A DNA stretch of 42,306 nt from Terriglobia bacterium (GCA_020073285.1 JAIQFM010000010.1:1-42306), one strand, 5' to 3'; positions 10,512 through 18,121 are shown, numbered from the stretch's first letter. Notes: generated by a model not told the origin, from the sequence alone. Numbers and translations are program-made.

Positions 10512-11375
10512 TTGCCTTTACCGACCCCGATCGTGAAAGACCCTAACTTTGAGCGCAAGCGCATGTCGGTGCGCAACCGCATCCTCTTCTTCGTCGTCGC
10601 CTGGGCGATCGTGCTGCTGCCCTTTCTGTTCTGGCGCAGCACCTGGTTCGGGCGTCCGCTCACCGACCGCGAACTCGACCAGTACATCCACGACCAGCAG
10701 AAGCCGCGCCACATGCAGCACGCGCTGGTGCAACTCGGCGAGCGCATGGCCAAGCGCGATTCCAGCGCCGCGCGCTGGTATCCCGAGGTCGTGCGTCTCG
10801 CCAGCAGTTCTGTGGAGGAAATCCGCAACACCGATGCGTGGATCATGGGTCAGGACAACACGCGCCCCGAATTCCATCAGGCGCTGCTGCCCATGCTGAA
10901 CGATCCTGCGCCGACGGTGCGCGCCAACGCAGCGCTGTCGCTGGTGCGCTTCGGCGACGCCAGCGGGCGTCCGCAACTGGTCCAGATGCTCCAACCCGCG
11001 AAGGTTACTGCGCCGCAAGCTGGCCGCGTGACCGATCTCGCCAAGGTTGGCGAAGCGATCCGCCAGAACGGCACCATCGCCAAGATCGAAGCGAATGGAA
11101 ACACCGTGGAAGTGCGCTCCCCAATCGCAGGACGCGTGCGCGCGTTCAGCGTTGAGCGCGGCGCGCCGGTGCAGGCTGGAAGCGAGTTGGCGACGATGGA
11201 TCCTGCGCCCGAGCAGGTCTGGGAAGCGCTACGCGCTCTCTATCTCGTCGGAGAGAAGGAAGACCTTCCGGCAGTCGTCGCTTACCGGAAGAGCCTGCCC
11301 AACATGCCCGACCGCGTGCGCGAGCAGGCAGTGCAGACGGAGAAGGCAATCCTGGACAGGGAACGCAAGAGGTAG
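10512..11375 (+). CDS. Membrane-anchored HEAT-repeat protein with a lipoyl-like barrel
   Basis: A 287-residue protein. The start is TTG at 10512 with GAGGA five bases before; the next ATG (10563) would cut only into the basic tail. Residues 20-43 are one membrane helix. Residues about 60-155 look like HEAT/armadillo helices (ALLPMLNDPAPTVRANAALSLVRFGD is typical in part). Residues about 170-215 read as a barrel-sandwich (biotinyl/lipoyl-like) domain: IAKIEANGNTVEVRSPIAGR followed by VERGAPVQAGSELATM. The usual modified lysine of carriers is absent, as in the barrel of membrane-fusion proteins. A final helical part follows. It may be a scaffold for a membrane complex, perhaps an oxidase, given DUF420 upstream; that is inference. 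Confidence 0.7.
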   Translation: MPLPTPIVKDPNFERKRMSVRNRILFFVVAWAIVLLPFLFWRSTWFGRPLTDRELDQYIHDQQKPRHMQHALVQLGERMAKRDSSAARWYPEVVRLASSSVEEIRNTDAWIMGQDNTRPEFHQALLPMLNDPAPTVRANAALSLVRFGDASGRPQLVQMLQPAKVTAPQAGRVTDLAKVGEAIRQNGTIAKIEANGNTVEVRSPIAGRVRAFSVERGAPVQAGSELATMDPAPEQVWEALRALYLVGEKEDLPAVVAYRKSLPNMPDRVREQAVQTEKAILDRERKR

Positions 11376-11423
11376 TTGGTAGCTCGTAGCTCGGCGTTCA
11401 ACCCAGCTACCGGCTACGAGCTA
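11373..11423. repeat. Heptamer array shared by two convergent stop codons
   Basis: The HEAT gene stop TAG (11373) is followed by TAG at 11380 and 11387, exactly 7 bp apart and hence in three frames. On the other strand the permease stop (11423-11421) is followed by TAG at 11416-11414 and 11409-11407, again 7 bp apart. GTAGCTCGTAGC (11379-11390) pairs perfectly with GCTACGAGCTAC (11413-11424), giving a 12-bp stem that overlaps one stop codon. Confidence 0.9.
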
Positions 11424-12299
11424 CGCCGCAGGCTTCGTTGTGCGGCGATTCGCAACTACGAACGCCGCGAAGAACATCACCAGCGAAAACCCCACCAGCA
11501 CCATCAGTGAAGTGCTGACGGCGAAGGTCGCACTGGCAGGGAAGAGCAGCGTGCGCAGCGCTTCGGTGCCGTAGGTCAGCGGATTGATGCGCATCAGCAG
11601 GCGAATCCAGCCCGACGCTCCGGTCAGCGGAAACAGCGAGCCCGAAAGCAGCCACAGTGGAATCAGGAACAGGTTGATGACGGCGTGAAAGCCCTGCGTC
11701 GAGTCCATCGGCCAGGCGATCACGAAGCCCAGCGCGGTGAGCGAGAACGATACCAGGAAGACCGTCAGAACCGTGAGCCCAAGCTGCGCCAGGCCAATGT
11801 GAATGCGCAACGCGGGCGCGAAGCAGAGAAACACCAGTCCCTGAATGGTCGCGAGCGTGGTTCCGCCCAGAACCTTGCCCAGCACGATCACCGAGCGATG
11901 CACGGGCGCAACCAGCACCGAAAGCAGGAAGCCCTCCTTGCGGTCCTCGATCACCGACATCATGGTGAAGATCGAGGTGAAGAGCACGATCATGATGAGC
12001 GCGCCGGGAAAGAAGTAGTCGAGGTAGTGCTCGTTGCCCGCGCCGCTGCCGCCCCGGAAGGAGGTGCCGAAGCCTGAGCCAATGACGATCCAGAAGACCA
12101 CCGGCGAGGCGATGACGCCAACCACGCGCGAGCGCTGGCGGTAGAAGCGCACGATCTCGCGCCACCAGAGGCTGAGCGCGGGAATCACCGACCCGACCGA
12201 CGTCGGTGCGAGGGTCGCGGGAATGGCCTGGGCTTGCGAAGCCACGGTCGTTGGCCGTTGGTCGTTCGTCGTCGGCAAATCACTTGCGGTCAGCGGCAC
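11421..12299 (-). CDS. ABC-2 type transporter permease
   Basis: A 292-residue membrane protein with about six hydrophobic segments. RQRSRVVGVIASPVVFWIVI leads into the first helix, and the ALRTLLFP region near the end is typical of DrrB/NodJ/YadH-type ABC-2 permeases. It pairs with the ATPase whose coding end it overlaps by 20 nt. The GTG at 12299 is chosen because GAGGA lies 6 nt upstream; residues 8-18 then come from translation of the heptamer array at 12244-12275. A GTG at 12245, just beyond the array, is an alternative start. It probably exports a small hydrophobic or lipid-like compound; substrate unknown. Confidence 0.9.
   Translation of the reverse strand: MPLTASDLPTTNDQRPTTVASQAQAIPATLAPTSVGSVIPALSLWWREIVRFYRQRSRVVGVIASPVVFWIVIGSGFGTSFRGGSGAGNEHYLDYFFPGALIMIVLFTSIFTMMSVIEDRKEGFLLSVLVAPVHRSVIVLGKVLGGTTLATIQGLVFLCFAPALRIHIGLAQLGLTVLTVFLVSFSLTALGFVIAWPMDSTQGFHAVINLFLIPLWLLSGSLFPLTGASGWIRLLMRINPLTYGTEALRTLLFPASATFAVSTSLMVLVGFSLVMFFAAFVVANRRTTKPAA
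12244..12275. repeat. Heptamer array at the ATPase/permease junction
   Basis: On the minus strand, right after the ATPase TGA (12282-12280), units GACGAAC, GACCAAC, GGCCAAC, GACCGTG follow at 7-bp period. This is a further array that starts at a stop codon, here inside the predicted N-terminus of the next gene. Confidence 0.75.
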
Positions 12300-13281
12300 G
12301 TTGTTCCTCAGGGTTCTTATCCTCGGTCCAGAATCTGTGGCCGGTGCGATGGATGAAAACGTCCTCCAGCGTCGGCTTGCTCACCGATATAGATTGGATT
12401 TCGCCGGGAAAAGCTTCGACAACATCGGTGACGAAGCGATGGCCGCTCTCCCGCTCCAGGCGCACTTTTCCGGCAATCACGGTCGCGTCCAGGTGGTAGC
12501 GCCCGTGGATGCGCCGCGCCAGCGACTCCGGATCGGCGGTTTCCAGCAGAATGACGTCGCCGCCGATTTCGTGCTTCAGTTCCGCGGGAGTGCCCAGCGC
12601 AACCAATTTGCCTTCGCTCAAGATCGCCAGCCGGTCGCAGCGTTCCGCTTCTTCCATCAGGTGCGTGGTCACGATGACGGTGACGCGTTCCTGCTCGCGC
12701 AGGATGTGCAGGTATTGCCAGAGGTCGCGGCGCGCGCCCGGATCGAGGCCGGTCGTAGGCTCGTCGAGCAGCAACACCGAGGGATGATGCAGCAGGCCCT
12801 TGGCGAGCTCGAGACGGCGCTGCATGCCGCCGGAGAAGGTTTCCGCGCGATCCTTGGCGCGGTCGGCCAGACCCACGCGAGCCAGCATCTCTGCGATGCG
12901 CGACTGCAGCGGCGCTCCGCTCAGCCCGTAAAGGTGTCCGACGTGGCGCAGGTTTTCCTCCGCGGTCAGCTTGATGTCAATGCTCTGCGCCTGGAAGACG
13001 ACGCCGATATGGCGGCGCAATCCCGTTGGATCCTCAGCTGCGTCGCAGCCCATGATGATGGCGCGTCCGCCGGAGGGAAGCATGAGCGTGGAGAGGATGC
13101 GGAAGAGCGTGGTTTTGCCGCTGCCATTAGGCCCGAGCAGGCCGAAGATTTCCGCTGGATGCACGTCGAAGGTAACGCCGTCGAGCGCGGCGCGGCCATC
13201 GTAGAGATGGCGGAGCTCCTGCACCTCGATCACGGGCGCAGCAGCGGCAACTTGTGGTGTGAGTTCGGCGGACAAGGCCAC
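12280..13281 (-). CDS. ABC transporter ATP-binding protein (drug/NatA-like)
   Basis: A 333-residue cytoplasmic ATPase. Walker A is GPNGSGKTT (residues about 49-57), Q-loop VVFQAQ, signature FSGGMQRR (about 148-155), Walker B VLLLDEPT with D-loop TGLDP, and the H-loop is TTHLMEEAE. The C-terminal region of about 90 residues (LGTPAELK onward, ending in PTLEDVFIHRTGH) matches the DrrA/CcmA/NatA type of daunorubicin or Na+ exporter ATPases. The GTG start at 13281 gives a 14-residue tail before the ABC domain. It forms a half of an exporter with the overlapping permease gene. Confidence 0.93.
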   Translation of the reverse strand: MALSAELTPQVAAAAPVIEVQELRHLYDGRAALDGVTFDVHPAEIFGLLGPNGSGKTTLFRILSTLMLPSGGRAIIMGCDAAEDPTGLRRHIGVVFQAQSIDIKLTAEENLRHVGHLYGLSGAPLQSRIAEMLARVGLADRAKDRAETFSGGMQRRLELAKGLLHHPSVLLLDEPTTGLDPGARRDLWQYLHILREQERVTVIVTTHLMEEAERCDRLAILSEGKLVALGTPAELKHEIGGDVILLETADPESLARRIHGRYHLDATVIAGKVRLERESGHRFVTDVVEAFPGEIQSISVSKPTLEDVFIHRTGHRFWTEDKNPEEQRAADRK

Positions 13282-13413
13282 AAGCCATTCTACAAGCTTC
13301 GGGCGTCAGGTGTCAGGCGTTTCATAGCCCAGCGCGATGTCACCCGCGAGATGAGACACTCGTCCGCGAACCCGTTTTGCATGGTTTCCTGGTCCCTTGG
13401 TAAGCTGGCGGTT

Positions 13414-13704
13414 TCAGGCCGCCTTGCGCGTATGGCTCGCCATCTCGGTGGCGCGGCCGCGCAGCGCGAGCAGGCTGTACACGCAGAGCAGCGCCGCCGC
13501 GCCCAGGATGACCAGGCCCATGGAGCTCAAGTCGAACCCGTCGCTTGCGCCCGCAAGCTTGCGCAGGAAACCGCCGGCGATTCCGCCGCCGACACCAAAG
13601 AGCACGGCCGGCAACCAAGCCTGATCGCGGTCAAACCACAAGACCGAGAGTGCAAAGCCAGCCACCAGTCCTCCGAGCACCGCCCAAAAAAACAACGCAG
13701 CCAT
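13414..13704 (-). CDS. Small membrane protein of unknown function
   Basis: A 96-residue protein with three hydrophobic segments (residues about 3-22, 30-47 and 60-80), glycine-rich in the second (GVGGGIAGGF). AGGAGG lies just upstream of the ATG at 13704. I do not recognise the family. Two tandem operator-like sites lie upstream (13727-13764), so expression is probably switched by a repressor, perhaps of the PadR type. Confidence 0.75.
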   Translation of the reverse strand: MAALFFWAVLGGLVAGFALSVLWFDRDQAWLPAVLFGVGGGIAGGFLRKLAGASDGFDLSSMGLVILGAAALLCVYSLLALRGRATEMASHTRKAA

Positions 13705-13726
13705 GGGAGCCTCCTTGTCGAAAGAT

Positions 13727-13764
13727 ATATCGTAACACGATATGTTTATATCTTACCACGATGT
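13727..13764. promoter_or_regulatory. Two tandem operator-like sites upstream of the small membrane protein
   Basis: Site 1 (13727-13743) is a perfect inverted repeat ATATCGT-AAC-ACGATAT. Site 2 (13748-13764), ATATCTTACCACGATGT, matches site 1 at 14 of 17 positions. The starts are 21 bp apart, about two helical turns, so two dimers could bind the same face. The region is AT-rich and 23-60 nt upstream of the start codon, where a promoter would be. Confidence 0.7.
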
Positions 13765-14003
13765 TAGCGGCGCGTCAACGGGAAAAACCGGCTGCGGTTC
13801 GGCGGCTCAAGCCGAAGCGTAATGGGCAGCATGGCGGCACGGCTGAACCCCGGCGATCACCCAAAACCGGCCAACGAGAGCAGGAAGCGGAAGATTGGCT
13901 CCGGCGGAGGCCTCCCAAAGCGGATGCCCGAAACAAGGGGCACAAGGCTTGACTCGGAATAACGCCCCAGCTAGCGTAGGGTTGCGTTCGCGATGCGCGA
14001 TGC
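13765..14003. other. Gap between divergent genes; no supported gene
   Basis: Beyond the operator-like sites the stretch holds an Arg/Lys-rich open frame without a ribosome-binding site and short palindromes (CGGCGGCTCAAGCCG type), but nothing I can name. GGGAGG at 14004-14009 serves the next gene. Confidence 0.5.
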
Positions 14004-14016
14004 GGGAGGCCACGCC

Positions 14017-14913
14017 GTGCATTTCTCGCCCCTCTGGTTCCTTCTTGCCGCTGTCCCACTGTTGCAGGTCCCGGAAAACACCGGAACCAAGCTGTCGATC
14101 CGTCACGTTCTTGCCGGAAATTCGAGCGAACAGACCATCTACCTGCAGGGAGACCGGAAGCGGATGGAATTCCGGAATTCCCTGGGACGGACGAAAGGGC
14201 CGCGGCTGGTTGCCATTACACGGTGCGACTTGGGACAGATGTTTGAGTTGAACCTTGATGCCGGCGAATACGTCTCAGCGCCTTATCCTCCGAAGCCACT
14301 GACCAAAGAAGAGATCGAGGCACGTGGATTAGGCTGGCTAGAGATGTCCAAGTCAAGAAAACCGACACTGCGAATCGAATCAACTACGGTGGATACCGGC
14401 GAACGGAAAGAGCTTCTTGGACACATCGCGAGACATGTCATCAGCACGAGGAAGCAGACTCCGCTTGAGGGCTCAAGCTCCGAACCACAAGAGACGGTGA
14501 CGGACGGATGGTATATCGATCTCGATCTCGATCCTCATGTTCCGTGCGAGCCGAGGTTGAGTGGGGGAAAACGAGTTCACAGCTATCTGATGGCAGGGAA
14601 CCAGCCAGCGGAAAAGCCCGAATTCGTCGATATCGGGGTAGCAGAAACGGGATTCGCCGTGCAGCTAGTGGCGATTTCGAAAAGCACGTACACACTGCCG
14701 GACGGAACCAAGAAGCAGACAGACTCAAAGAGCGATACGCTCGTGACACAGCTTGAGCAAGGGCCGCTCGATCCGGGGCTGTTCGAAATTCCACTGGGAT
14801 TCAAGCATGTGCAACACATCGAGCGAAACCCCAGAGTGCCAGCATCCACGAGTCAAACGATGGATTGGTGGGAGCGGTTCAAGGCCAGGGTGGCCAGCCT
14901 TCTTAACCGGTAG
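14017..14913 (+). CDS. Secreted or membrane-tethered protein of unknown function
   Basis: A 298-residue protein from GTG at 14017, chosen because GGGAGG (14004-14009) is 7 nt upstream and the hydrophobic stretch FSPLWFLLAAVPLLQV begins at once, as in a signal peptide. An ATG at 13993 would add 8 residues with a worse site. The mature part is rich in beta strands: LSIRHVLAGNSSEQTIYLQGDRKRMEF-like repeats early, a charged middle, and an IPLGFKHVQHIER motif before a C-terminal WWERFKARV helix. This layout resembles DUF4412-type periplasmic proteins loosely, not enough to assign. Confidence 0.7.
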   Translation: MHFSPLWFLLAAVPLLQVPENTGTKLSIRHVLAGNSSEQTIYLQGDRKRMEFRNSLGRTKGPRLVAITRCDLGQMFELNLDAGEYVSAPYPPKPLTKEEIEARGLGWLEMSKSRKPTLRIESTTVDTGERKELLGHIARHVISTRKQTPLEGSSSEPQETVTDGWYIDLDLDPHVPCEPRLSGGKRVHSYLMAGNQPAEKPEFVDIGVAETGFAVQLVAISKSTYTLPDGTKKQTDSKSDTLVTQLEQGPLDPGLFEIPLGFKHVQHIERNPRVPASTSQTMDWWERFKARVASLLNR

Positions 14914-14997
14914 CCGCCGTCTCGGTACCTCAGCAGCTAGAGCCGGAATTATGGCAGCGACTTTTCCGCAGGCCTGAAGGCCTGCGCCACCCACGCG

Positions 14998-15150
14998 CTA
15001 AGTCCGGTCGGGGTAGATGCTCTCGCGGCTCATAGCCTCGTCCGAGAGAACGGGCGTGTTGGGATCGTGGCTGTTTACCCAGGCATCGAATTGCCGGATC
15101 CACTCTTTCGGATTGGTTTTCCGCAGGTGAGCAATAGAGACCGGCTGCAA
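14998..15150 (-). CDS. Small 50-residue protein with TTG start
   Basis: A reading frame of 50 codons starting with TTG at 15150, with a perfect AGGAGG at 15162-15157, 6 nt before. The product is charged and soluble: residues 16-30 (EWIRQFDAWVNSHDP) form a probable amphipathic helix, and the end (LSDEAMSRESIYPDRT) is acidic then basic. The strong ribosome-binding site and natural composition argue that it is real. The size and style recall small antitoxin-type proteins, but no toxin gene is adjacent. DinB lies 80 nt upstream in the same direction. Confidence 0.55.
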   Translation of the reverse strand: MQPVSIAHLRKTNPKEWIRQFDAWVNSHDPNTPVLSDEAMSRESIYPDRT

Positions 15151-15229
15151 GAGTAGCCTCCTAACGCGGATTTCGAGGGGGGTAAGTCGGTCGAGCGATT
15201 CGAACCTCCGACTGCGCAGTGTACCCGAT

Positions 15230-15757
15230 CTAATTCCCCCAGAGGTCGCTGGTGTTTACATCTTTCCCCATCAGCTTAAGGTAGTAAAAGAGCTGGCCCT
15301 TGTGCTGGCCGAGATGCGCAATCATCTGCAGTAGGTGCTGGAACAGCGATAGCTCGTGACCACCCCAGGGAGCAGCGAATATTCTGGTCAGCAGTTCGGC
15401 CTCCTTCGTTTCCGCGATGCAACCGAGCGCTATGTCCCGGTCCCCCGCCAGGAGATTGAGCGCCTGCTCGACGCTTTCAACGCTGGGCAGCGCCGCAACC
15501 GGTGGTATGTGGTGCTCGGCACCCAGATTCTCGACTTGGGTGCCCTCAGGCAGCCCCCAGTCTCCTTTGACAAAGCCCTGAATGGCCTTACCACACCCGA
15601 AGCTGGCGCAATGCATCATCAACTGTCCGACGGTCATCCAGTTGTTACCGGTTGCCGGCCTCCAAGAAAGCTCCGCATCAGCGACACGACGGAACAACTT
15701 CTCTGTTACGGCGTATGTCACTTTCGCTTCATGCAGGAGCACATCGGTGAGTGTCAT
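15230..15757 (-). CDS. DinB-family protein
   Basis: A 175-residue protein with the four-helix DinB/YfiT fold. Metal-ligand histidines are seen in LMMHCASFG (helix 2) and IAHLGQHKGQLFYYLKLMG (the H-x3-H pair in helix 4). The ATG at 15757 is preferred to an upstream in-frame start because the fold begins with LTDVLLHEAKVTYAVTEKLF and AGAAGTGAG precedes it. DinB-like proteins are often thiol (bacillithiol or similar) S-transferases or of unknown activity; the substrate cannot be told. Confidence 0.85.
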   Translation of the reverse strand: MTLTDVLLHEAKVTYAVTEKLFRRVADAELSWRPATGNNWMTVGQLMMHCASFGCGKAIQGFVKGDWGLPEGTQVENLGAEHHIPPVAALPSVESVEQALNLLAGDRDIALGCIAETKEAELLTRIFAAPWGGHELSLFQHLLQMIAHLGQHKGQLFYYLKLMGKDVNTSDLWGN

Positions 15758-15892
15758 CTCACTTCTCTTCGTATGGGATTGTGCGGTAGGGGGATTGTGC
15801 GCCGGCAGGCAAACACCTTGCAAGGGCTGCTCGGGTCAAAGACAGCTCGCGAGACAAGGCCGTGGCGAGTGCCACAAATTCAGCAGCGCGAG

Positions 15893-16918
15893 CTAGCGCG
15901 AGTTGAGCATCATCAACCCAAAGAGCAGCGGGAGGTAAAAGACGGTCGCGAGCAGCAACTGGCGCGCGCGGCGCTTGGAGTGACCCGAAGTGAGAGGCTG
16001 TTTGTAGGCAGCGAGGCGAACGCCGAAATAGAAGAAGATCATGCCCATGACGGCCGCGCCGAAAAGATAGAGGTTGCCAGACATGTGCAGCAGCGTGGGC
16101 GCGAAGCTGGCGGGCAAGAGCGCGACAGAGTAGGCGACGATTTCGCGGCTGGTGGCCTTGCCGGTAGCTTCGACCACGGGCAACATGCGGATGTTGGCGC
16201 GCTGGTAGTCCTCGCGATAGAGCCAGGCGATGGAATAGAAGTGCGGAAACTGCCAGAAGAAGACGATGGCGAACAGGATGAGGCCTTCGAGTTCGATGCG
16301 ACCGCGAATGGCGGTCCAGCCGAGCAGCGGCGGCATGGCGCCGGGAAAGGCGCCGACAAAGGTGCAGACGGGCGAAACCCGTTTCAGCGGCGTGTAGGCA
16401 GCGAGATAGACGATGGCGGTGGCGAGCGCCAGGCATCCGGTCAGCAGGTTGCAGTAGAGCGCCAGGTAGAGCGCGCCGCCGAAGACGAGAATCCCCGACA
16501 CCATGGAAGCGTGGACCAGCCCCATGCGTTTTGCGGGCAGGGGGCGATGGGCGGTGCGGCGCATGAGGGCGTCAACGTCGTGCTCAAAAACCTCGTTGAG
16601 CGCGGCACTTCCGGCGGCGATCAGAGAGATCCCGATAAGCGCGTGCAGCACCGGCCAGGAGAGCTGTGCGATCCCGGCGCGCGGGGCGGCGAAATAAGCG
16701 CCGGCCCAGGCGCTGAGTACGATCAGGCTGGTGACGCGAAGCTTGATGAGCTCGGAATAGTCGCGAAGGAGAGTAGCAACCCCCACCCTTCGCCAAAACC
16801 GGGCGAAAGGGTGGGCCACCCATCGGGAGCGATAAGGGTGGGGCAACCTCGGCGAAGAGGGGTGTGCCGCAACGTCATGTGGTACATCGGAGCGGATGGG
16901 AGGCGTGGTGGCGCTCAT
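15893..16918 (-). CDS. ctaB: Protoheme IX farnesyltransferase (heme O synthase)
   Basis: A 341-residue membrane enzyme of the UbiA family that adds farnesyl to heme b to make heme o. The Asp-rich prenyl-diphosphate motif NEVFEHDVDALMRRTAHRPLP (residues about 107-127) and YTPLKR with the following GAFPGAMPPLLGW are typical, and the FFWQFPHFYSIAW segment is diagnostic of CtaB. The ATG at 16918 overlaps the ctaA stop as ATGA, so the two are coupled. Residues about 24-48 are unusual: they are the translation of a dispersed hairpin repeat (16780-16849), which inserts HPYRSRWVAHPFARFW-like residues before the usual LRDYSELIKLR start of the family. A GTG inside the repeat is an alternative start. 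Confidence 0.94.
   Translation of the reverse strand: MSATTPPIRSDVPHDVAAHPSSPRLPHPYRSRWVAHPFARFWRRVGVATLLRDYSELIKLRVTSLIVLSAWAGAYFAAPRAGIAQLSWPVLHALIGISLIAAGSAALNEVFEHDVDALMRRTAHRPLPAKRMGLVHASMVSGILVFGGALYLALYCNLLTGCLALATAIVYLAAYTPLKRVSPVCTFVGAFPGAMPPLLGWTAIRGRIELEGLILFAIVFFWQFPHFYSIAWLYREDYQRANIRMLPVVEATGKATSREIVAYSVALLPASFAPTLLHMSGNLYLFGAAVMGMIFFYFGVRLAAYKQPLTSGHSKRRARQLLLATVFYLPLLFGLMMLNSR
16780..16849. repeat. CCCACCC/family C hairpin element inside ctaB
   Basis: Read on the minus strand: AGGTTGCCCCACCCTT opening as at 8063, then a stem GCCCACCCTTTC / GAAGGGTGG around the loop segment GCCCGGTTTTGGC (16804-16792). That 13-mer is the same as at 6463-6475, where the stem sequence differs but still pairs. 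It is inside the reading frame of ctaB and keeps the frame open. Confidence 0.85.
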
Positions 16919-17862
16919 ATCGCCACCGGCTTGGCGTGGGCGGGGACGCGGTCCGCGACTGGGATGGCGACGTGACGCCATGCCTGGATGGCGATGATGA
17001 CGGTTGTGGCCAGCAGCAGCGCTCCGATGGCGACGTGCGCCACGGTGGTATAGACCAGCGGCATTGCGGGCTGGGGAGCGTCGCGTCCCCATTCGACGCG
17101 GGTGAGCCAGGCGCCGAATCCAAGCGTGAGCTGGACCATGAGCAGGGTCAGCAGGATGAGCGCCGGCCGGCGAAGCTGCTGCACCTGCGAGTATTCGCTG
17201 AGCACGCGCACGATGGTCCAGAGCAGGACGAAGGTGACCACCGCGGCACTGATGATGTGCGGCAGCAACTTGATGCCATGGTGGCGGAAGGCGGCGCCTA
17301 GCACGAGCTGCACGTACACGCAGGCCACGGCGGCGGTGGCCAGCCACGGAAGGCTCGGACGCTTGCTGGGAAGCTGCATGCGCGGCTCCTGTACCCAGGT
17401 GCGTCCGGTAAAGAGCCAGATGGCAACGACGAGGCAGAAGAACGTCTGACCGAGCGTGGCGTGGGCCGAGGAGATGCTGGGCGGAAGGAAATTGAGCACG
17501 GTGATGCCGCCGAGAATGCCCTGCGCGATGACCGTGGCGAGCGCCGCCCAGCCGAGTTTGCGCATCCAGGGACGGTGGTCAATTCTTGAAGTCCAAACCG
17601 CCAGAACGATGGTCAGCAGGCCGATGAATTGGGCCATGATGCGATGCCCATGCTCCCAGCGTATGCCGCCGGTGAGCGGCACGGTGAAGTAAGCGTAAGT
17701 GATGGGCCAGTGATGAAACGAGGTTGGCCAGTCGGGAACGGAGAGGCCGGCGTCGTTGCTGGTGACCAGGGCGCCGGCGATGATGAGGAGAAAAGTGCAG
17801 AAGGCGACGAAGGTCGCGAAGCGATGGTGAGCTCGATTGAATGGCGTTGTCAGCGAATGCAT
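16915..17862 (-). CDS. ctaA: Heme A synthase
   Basis: A 315-residue membrane protein with eight helices that oxidises heme o to heme a. Conserved histidine-bearing motifs are present in both halves: WEHGHRIMAQFIG (first half, His pair), HATLGQTFF, FRHHG and VAHVAIGALL (second half). DWPTSFHHWP in the first periplasmic loop is also typical. The ATG at 17862 is taken as the start because the frame upstream is made of heptamer repeat (17871-17896). The stop overlaps the ctaB start by 4 nt. With ctaB it provides heme for an aa3- or ba3-type oxidase that is not in the window. Confidence 0.93.
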   Translation of the reverse strand: MHSLTTPFNRAHHRFATFVAFCTFLLIIAGALVTSNDAGLSVPDWPTSFHHWPITYAYFTVPLTGGIRWEHGHRIMAQFIGLLTIVLAVWTSRIDHRPWMRKLGWAALATVIAQGILGGITVLNFLPPSISSAHATLGQTFFCLVVAIWLFTGRTWVQEPRMQLPSKRPSLPWLATAAVACVYVQLVLGAAFRHHGIKLLPHIISAAVVTFVLLWTIVRVLSEYSQVQQLRRPALILLTLLMVQLTLGFGAWLTRVEWGRDAPQPAMPLVYTTVAHVAIGALLLATTVIIAIQAWRHVAIPVADRVPAHAKPVAI

Positions 17863-17870
17863 AACAGCAG

Positions 17871-17896
17871 TTGGCCAGTGGTCAGTGGCCAGTGGC
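17871..17896. repeat. Heptamer array upstream of ctaA
   Basis: Units TTGGCCA, GTGGTCA, GTGGCCA, GTGGCA at 7-bp period, 9 nt before the ctaA ATG. Unlike most arrays here it borders a start rather than a stop codon. Confidence 0.75.
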
Positions 17897-18036
17897 ACGC
17901 GCAAAATCCTTCCACGTACAGACAAGGTCCACGAGTTTCGTCGCTCCACATTCAAGAATTCTGTCGTCCGCTAAAGCGGGCTCGTGACTCAATTCGGATC
18001 CCAACCCACAGCTTACCAGCCTGTTACGAAACTGGT

Positions 18037-18121
18037 GCCGTCCCTAACGGGGCTTGAATCTTATTCCACTCGCATACCCGGCACTCACGTGCCGGGCTAT
18101 GCACTGTCGCGCCTACGGCGC
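18037..18121. repeat. Three-hairpin dispersed element, family A, copy 1
   Basis: GCCGTCCCTAACGGGGC, then after about 20 nt the 8-bp stem CCCGGCAC-TCAC-GTGCCGGG followed by CTAT (18077-18100), then GCGCC-TAC-GGCGC (18109-18121). Copies 2 and 3 are at 22510-22591 and 22699-22783. Confidence 0.85.

Noticed and set aside
12223-13767. Long plus-strand open frame (514 codons) over the ABC ATPase
   Set aside because: It is antisense to a clear ABC ATPase with all motifs; its composition (Gln/Ala/Arg-rich) is that of an antisense shadow in GC-rich DNA.
13761-13952. Arg/Lys-rich plus-strand frame of 63 codons
   Set aside because: Its ATG is in the operator-like site 2, there is no ribosome-binding site, and the composition is that of GC-rich non-coding DNA.
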